A program made the translations under genes and the position numbers. From NCBI GenBank assembly GCA_030655795.1, contig JAUSPJ010000028.1, forward strand, positions 1 through 7,580: a stretch of 7,580 nucleotides of DNA, written 5' to 3'. Source of the DNA: Fidelibacterota bacterium (GTDB taxonomy: Bacteria > Fidelibacterota > UBA2242). A model generated the notes under the pieces. That model saw only the letters and a list, made by a program, of their open reading frames with translations. It did no database searches and was not told the origin of the DNA. Below are positions 5,095-7,580 of the stretch, piece by piece. The stretch's first letter is position 1. The number at the start of each line of letters is the position of its first letter.

Positions 5095-6519
5095 ATGAAA
5101 GACCGGGGGATAGATAATTATCAAAAAGTGCAGAAAAGGAGACATCTCATGGCCAGGTTCAAAGATTTTATTGTGATCCCACTGATGGTTTTCATTACGA
5201 TTGTGATACTCTTATCGGCGGAGATTTTCGGAGCGGCAGAGACCGTTCAAAAAGAAAAAATAAAACAAGACATAGAGATACTTGAAAGTGTGTTGAATCA
5301 GTTGATCATTAACGACAGCCCGTATCTGTTCAGTGGTAGTGATCAGGTGAAGGGGATTTACCTCGATGGGTTTGGCGTCATGTTTGATTTTGAAAGCAGC
5401 GGTTTGCTGAGTCTGTCGGGTATGATTGGACGTTCAATCAGAGCATTACCGCGTATCAGGTTCAGCTCTAATGATGATAATCAGCTGATAATTAATGTTG
5501 ATAAGGATAAAAAGGACAAGCAGAAAAGTATTGATGAACAGGCCGAAATTGAGAAATCACTGAAGAAAACTGAAAACCTGATTTATGAATTCTATCTCGA
5601 TTATGCAAGTACCGTAAAATCACTTTCCGACGACGACCGGATTTGTATTAATATTCGTAACTCAAAAGGATTTCTGGTTGATGAATTGGATAATTTCGAA
5701 GTACCGTCTCAATTGCGGGCGTGTGTGAAGGTGAGTGATCTGAGTAATTATCGACGAGGAAAGACCAATGAATCAAAAATGCGTTCGCAGGTTCAAATCG
5801 ACCGGATTTATGATAAAAAGCAGGATCGTGACCTCGATATTCTTGAACGTATTTTTGATCGTTCATTAGGACGCAGCACTGGATCGCGCATTATCGATTG
5901 GGACGGGAATACCCGCAGCATGTATCTGGATGGATTTGGAGCAATCTTTTTTTCGCCGGTGTCGGCCTATGACCGCTTTGAACATATTATTATCAGAAAA
6001 GCCGGTGACTTGGAGAAAAAGATGCTGCAATCCGAAACAAAAGCACGAAGAATGGAAGAAAGTCTGAGAGCCCGGGAAGGCGTTATAAGAGCCAATGAAG
6101 AACGGGAAAAAGCCAAAGAAGAGGCTGCTGCAAAGAGTCGTCAAAATACATCTCAGACGGAGCCTGTCCCGCCCGTGGCGCCAGCGCCTCCGCATCGAAT
6201 TATCCTCCACGATGAAGACAATTTTAATTTCGACTTTGATTTTGATAAAGCCATGAAACCAACAGATCGAGAGATCGATTCACTTTTGACCAGTATCACG
6301 GATAAAATCATCGATGTTCTGGGCCAATACGGTCCGACACTGCGCAGTGTCAAAAATGATGAATCAATCATGGTAGCCGTTGATATAGCCAACCATCTGT
6401 GGGACAATGACTGGAATATGCTCTATTTGAAAGTCAAGAAAGCGGATGTTGATCGGTATGCCCGTGATGAAATATCGTTTAGTAAATTCAAGAAATCCAT
6501 TGTTATCTGGAAAGATTAA
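5095..6519 (+). CDS. exported protein with duplicated YLDGFG module, third gene of the sigma operon
   Basis: No named family is assigned. From ATG 5095 the protein has 474 residues: a basic N-terminus, a hydrophobic export or anchor segment (about 25-42) ending IFGAAE, then two related modules, ILE...YLDGFGVMF (62-97) and ILE...YLDGFGAIF (249-285), spaced alike internally. A likely coiled coil (about 301-350), a Pro-rich linker (356-366), an acidic alternating stretch NFNFDFDFD (376-384) and a last folded part ending in KVKKADVDRYARDEISFSKF follow. AGGGGAG (5082-5088) precedes this start. An alternative ATG at 5149 has a better AAGGAG seven bases away and gives a normal-length signal peptide with cleavage after FGA. 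Its place directly after the anti-sigma gene suggests it modulates or is sensed by that protein outside the cytoplasm; this is inference. Confidence 0.8.
   Translation: MKDRGIDNYQKVQKRRHLMARFKDFIVIPLMVFITIVILLSAEIFGAAETVQKEKIKQDIEILESVLNQLIINDSPYLFSGSDQVKGIYLDGFGVMFDFESSGLLSLSGMIGRSIRALPRIRFSSNDDNQLIINVDKDKKDKQKSIDEQAEIEKSLKKTENLIYEFYLDYASTVKSLSDDDRICINIRNSKGFLVDELDNFEVPSQLRACVKVSDLSNYRRGKTNESKMRSQVQIDRIYDKKQDRDLDILERIFDRSLGRSTGSRIIDWDGNTRSMYLDGFGAIFFSPVSAYDRFEHIIIRKAGDLEKKMLQSETKARRMEESLRAREGVIRANEEREKAKEEAAAKSRQNTSQTEPVPPVAPAPPHRIILHDEDNFNFDFDFDKAMKPTDREIDSLLTSITDKIIDVLGQYGPTLRSVKNDESIMVAVDIANHLWDNDWNMLYLKVKKADVDRYARDEISFSKFKKSIVIWKD
5136..5141 (+). promoter_or_regulatory. internal ribosome binding site supporting an alternative start at 5149
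   Basis: AAGGAG lies seven bases before ATG 5149, in frame with the start at 5095. From 5149 the product begins MARFKDFIVIPL, a compact signal peptide. From 5095 it has 18 extra charged residues. Both starts carry good sites, so two forms or a mis-set start are possible. Confidence 0.5.
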
Positions 6520-6544
6520 CAAATACTCATTATAAAACAATGTA

Positions 6545-7084
6545 TCAGCCAGGTGAAACGAGATGTTTTACCTGGCTTTTATATTTGGACCGGATTTTAA
6601 GAAAAAACGGGTAATATTCAGGTGATCGAAAATCCATAAATGCCCAATGATATGGTGTGAATTTGCCCTTTTCGTAATGCAGGGCCATGTCTGCGTAGAT
6701 ACCGTTTTCGAGGTATATTTTATGAATACCGTATTTAGCTGAAGCCAATACAACTTTATCATAATCCATATACCCGACGTCGAGATTCACTTTCCGGTGT
6801 CCGCTGATTGCCAGCAATATTTCGGTTTCGTTTGTCATTAATTTGGCTTCGGCGAGAAATCCGGGGCTGATCGGATCGGTAAAGGAAAAAAATTTACGAT
6901 AAATCGGAATACCCATTTCACTGTCATAATAATCGGCGCCCTTAAAGGGAAAAGACTCACTTTCATAATCGACGGAACTGAGCTGTCCTTCCAGTGTTTT
7001 GATCGCTTCATCGAGAATCTCTTTTGACGAGTACAATGCACCGACAAAATACTTTACAGGCCGTGCGGGTTCCGGTTTCATCAT
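6545..7084 (-). CDS. DUF4416 family protein
   Basis: This 179-residue soluble protein matches the DUF4416 family in length and motif order as I know them: RPVKYFVGALYS near the N-terminus (8-19), FPFKGADYYDSEMG (45-58), KLMTNE (81-86), VNLDVGYMDYDKVVLAS (99-115), HKIYLENGIYADMALHY (121-137) and FRSPEYYPFF (152-161). The family is widespread in bacteria and its function is uncharacterised, so no reaction is proposed. The start is one of two adjacent ATGs (7084 or 7081), with GAGG about five bases before the first. It is the second gene of a reverse operon, 12 bases after the upstream gene's stop. Its last 11 codons, including the stop, lie within the terminator hairpin of the convergent sigma operon, so the final residues SQVKHLVSPG are probably not functionally constrained. 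Confidence 0.85.
   Translation of the reverse strand: MMKPEPARPVKYFVGALYSSKEILDEAIKTLEGQLSSVDYESESFPFKGADYYDSEMGIPIYRKFFSFTDPISPGFLAEAKLMTNETEILLAISGHRKVNLDVGYMDYDKVVLASAKYGIHKIYLENGIYADMALHYEKGKFTPYHWAFMDFRSPEYYPFFLKIRSKYKSQVKHLVSPG
6547..6580 (+). terminator. rho-independent terminator of the sigma operon
   Basis: AGCCAGGTGAAA (6547-6558) pairs with TTTTACCTGGCT (6566-6577) over 12 positions, with one G.U on the forward strand and loop CGAGATG, then T6577-T6580 and a T-rich run. The G.U (6555/6569) would be a C/A mismatch on the reverse strand, and the reverse strand lacks a T-tail, so it mainly serves the forward operon ending at 6519. It lies within the last codons of the convergent gene. 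Confidence 0.8.
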
Positions 7085-7096
7085 ATCGCCTCTTTT

Positions 7097-7580
7097 TTAT
7101 TTGACCCAACTTGGAACTTTGTACCCCGACTCTTTATCATAATGAAGATTTTCCATTAATGCAAGTTCAGCCTTCTTGACGACATCTTCCGGGATGCTGA
7201 AATATTTACGGGCGATTACGGATATTTCTTCTTTGAATTTACCCTTAAATATTAAGTCGTCACCTTCGCGTTTAATGTAGTGGTTATGGAGGTAAACAAA
7301 GCCGTTTTCATCCCGCTTTGACAGGCAGATTCCGTGCATCGTCATCTGGTGAAAGGAGTTTTCCCAGTGCCCAAAGAACTTATCAGCACTGCTTGCTGTT
7401 TTGATAAAGGAATATCGTTTTTTCATTTGCTTACCACCGGGTGTCCAGAGCGAGTATTGATTCTGCTGCGATTCCCTGGACAGATATATTCCCTGATTGC
7501 TGTTGGTTGATGAAATATCCAGGGGACTGGACAGCAAGTACCCGGGATCAATCAGAAATTCTTTACTGTTTTGTTTTAGA
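7097..7580 (-). CDS. C-terminal part of an unidentified protein, perhaps transglutaminase- or NAT-like
   Basis: The reverse frame is open from the right window edge to TAA at 7099-7097, giving at least 160 residues; the start lies outside. A TTG at 7537 could serve as a start but has no clear ribosome binding site, and the frame stays open beyond it with sensible residues (KEFLIDPGYLLSSP). The IDPGY segment followed by a beta-rich part (NQGIYLSRESQQNQYSLWT, then GFVYLHNHYIKREGDDLIF) is reminiscent of the region after the catalytic core in transglutaminase-like or arylamine N-acetyltransferase-like proteins. No catalytic Cys or His context is visible, so that is only a suggestion. The end is helical and charged, finishing YKVPSWVK. 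It is probably co-transcribed with the DUF4416 gene 12 bases downstream. Confidence 0.65.
   Translation of the reverse strand, partial: LKQNSKEFLIDPGYLLSSPLDISSTNSNQGIYLSRESQQNQYSLWTPGGKQMKKRYSFIKTASSADKFFGHWENSFHQMTMHGICLSKRDENGFVYLHNHYIKREGDDLIFKGKFKEEISVIARKYFSIPEDVVKKAELALMENLHYDKESGYKVPSWVK

Noticed and set aside
5648..6407. Several reverse-strand frames of 72-114 codons under the YLDGFG protein
   Set aside because: They mutually overlap, have low-complexity Ser/Cys/Phe-rich translations and no start signals; they are antisense shadows.
1..7580. CRISPR array, tRNA, rRNA or integron attC sites
   Set aside because: No regularly spaced repeats, cloverleaf with CCA end, conserved rRNA segment or paired attC core sites were found on reading both strands.

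Overview
The window comes from a bacterium with an inner membrane and an exported compartment, as shown by a zinc-type membrane anti-sigma factor and two exported proteins. Base composition looks moderate and slightly AT-rich, and ribosome binding sites are of the ordinary AGGAG type. The mix of an ECF sigma operon, a DUF4416 protein and orphan exported proteins would suit a little-studied environmental lineage, but the sequence does not fix a taxon. It reads as single-copy chromosomal DNA with one repeat-rich gap. No transposase, phage gene, tRNA, rRNA or CRISPR array was seen.

Left part (1-1930). The C-terminal end of a forward gene (to 74) is followed by a gap. In that gap, 110-250 folds into five consecutive hairpins whose G.U pairs all favour the forward strand, which makes it a candidate structured RNA. 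Next is an exported protein of unknown function (534-1364). The 566-bp gap that follows (1365-1930) has no convincing gene but is packed with inverted repeats: two 9-bp-arm palindromes, a pair of near-identical 21-bp inverted repeats that each form a hairpin, and a 69-bp MITE-like element with 12-bp inverted ends flanked by TTTA.

Middle part (1931-3746). Two short-chain dehydrogenase/reductase (SDR) genes are divergently transcribed from a 142-bp region with back-to-back sigma-70-type promoters. The left one (reverse) carries a one-base frameshift at a T6 run. The right one is intact and ends in a rho-independent terminator that begins at its stop codon.

Right part (3835-7580). A three-gene forward operon encodes an ECF sigma factor, a ZAS-type membrane anti-sigma factor whose start overlaps the sigma gene, and an exported protein with a duplicated YLDGFG module. 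The sigma gene has an in-frame TAG at codon 24. The operon ends in a strong terminator that lies inside the 3' end of a convergent gene, a DUF4416 protein. That gene is preceded, 12 nt upstream on the same strand, by the C-terminal part of another gene that runs off the window.

Two of the four genes whose family is recognisable (left SDR and sigma factor) are each broken by a single-nucleotide change. This points to sequencing or assembly error, recent decay, or (less likely) recoding. The most distinctive items are the sigma/anti-sigma/YLDGFG operon, the candidate RNA and the repeat nest.
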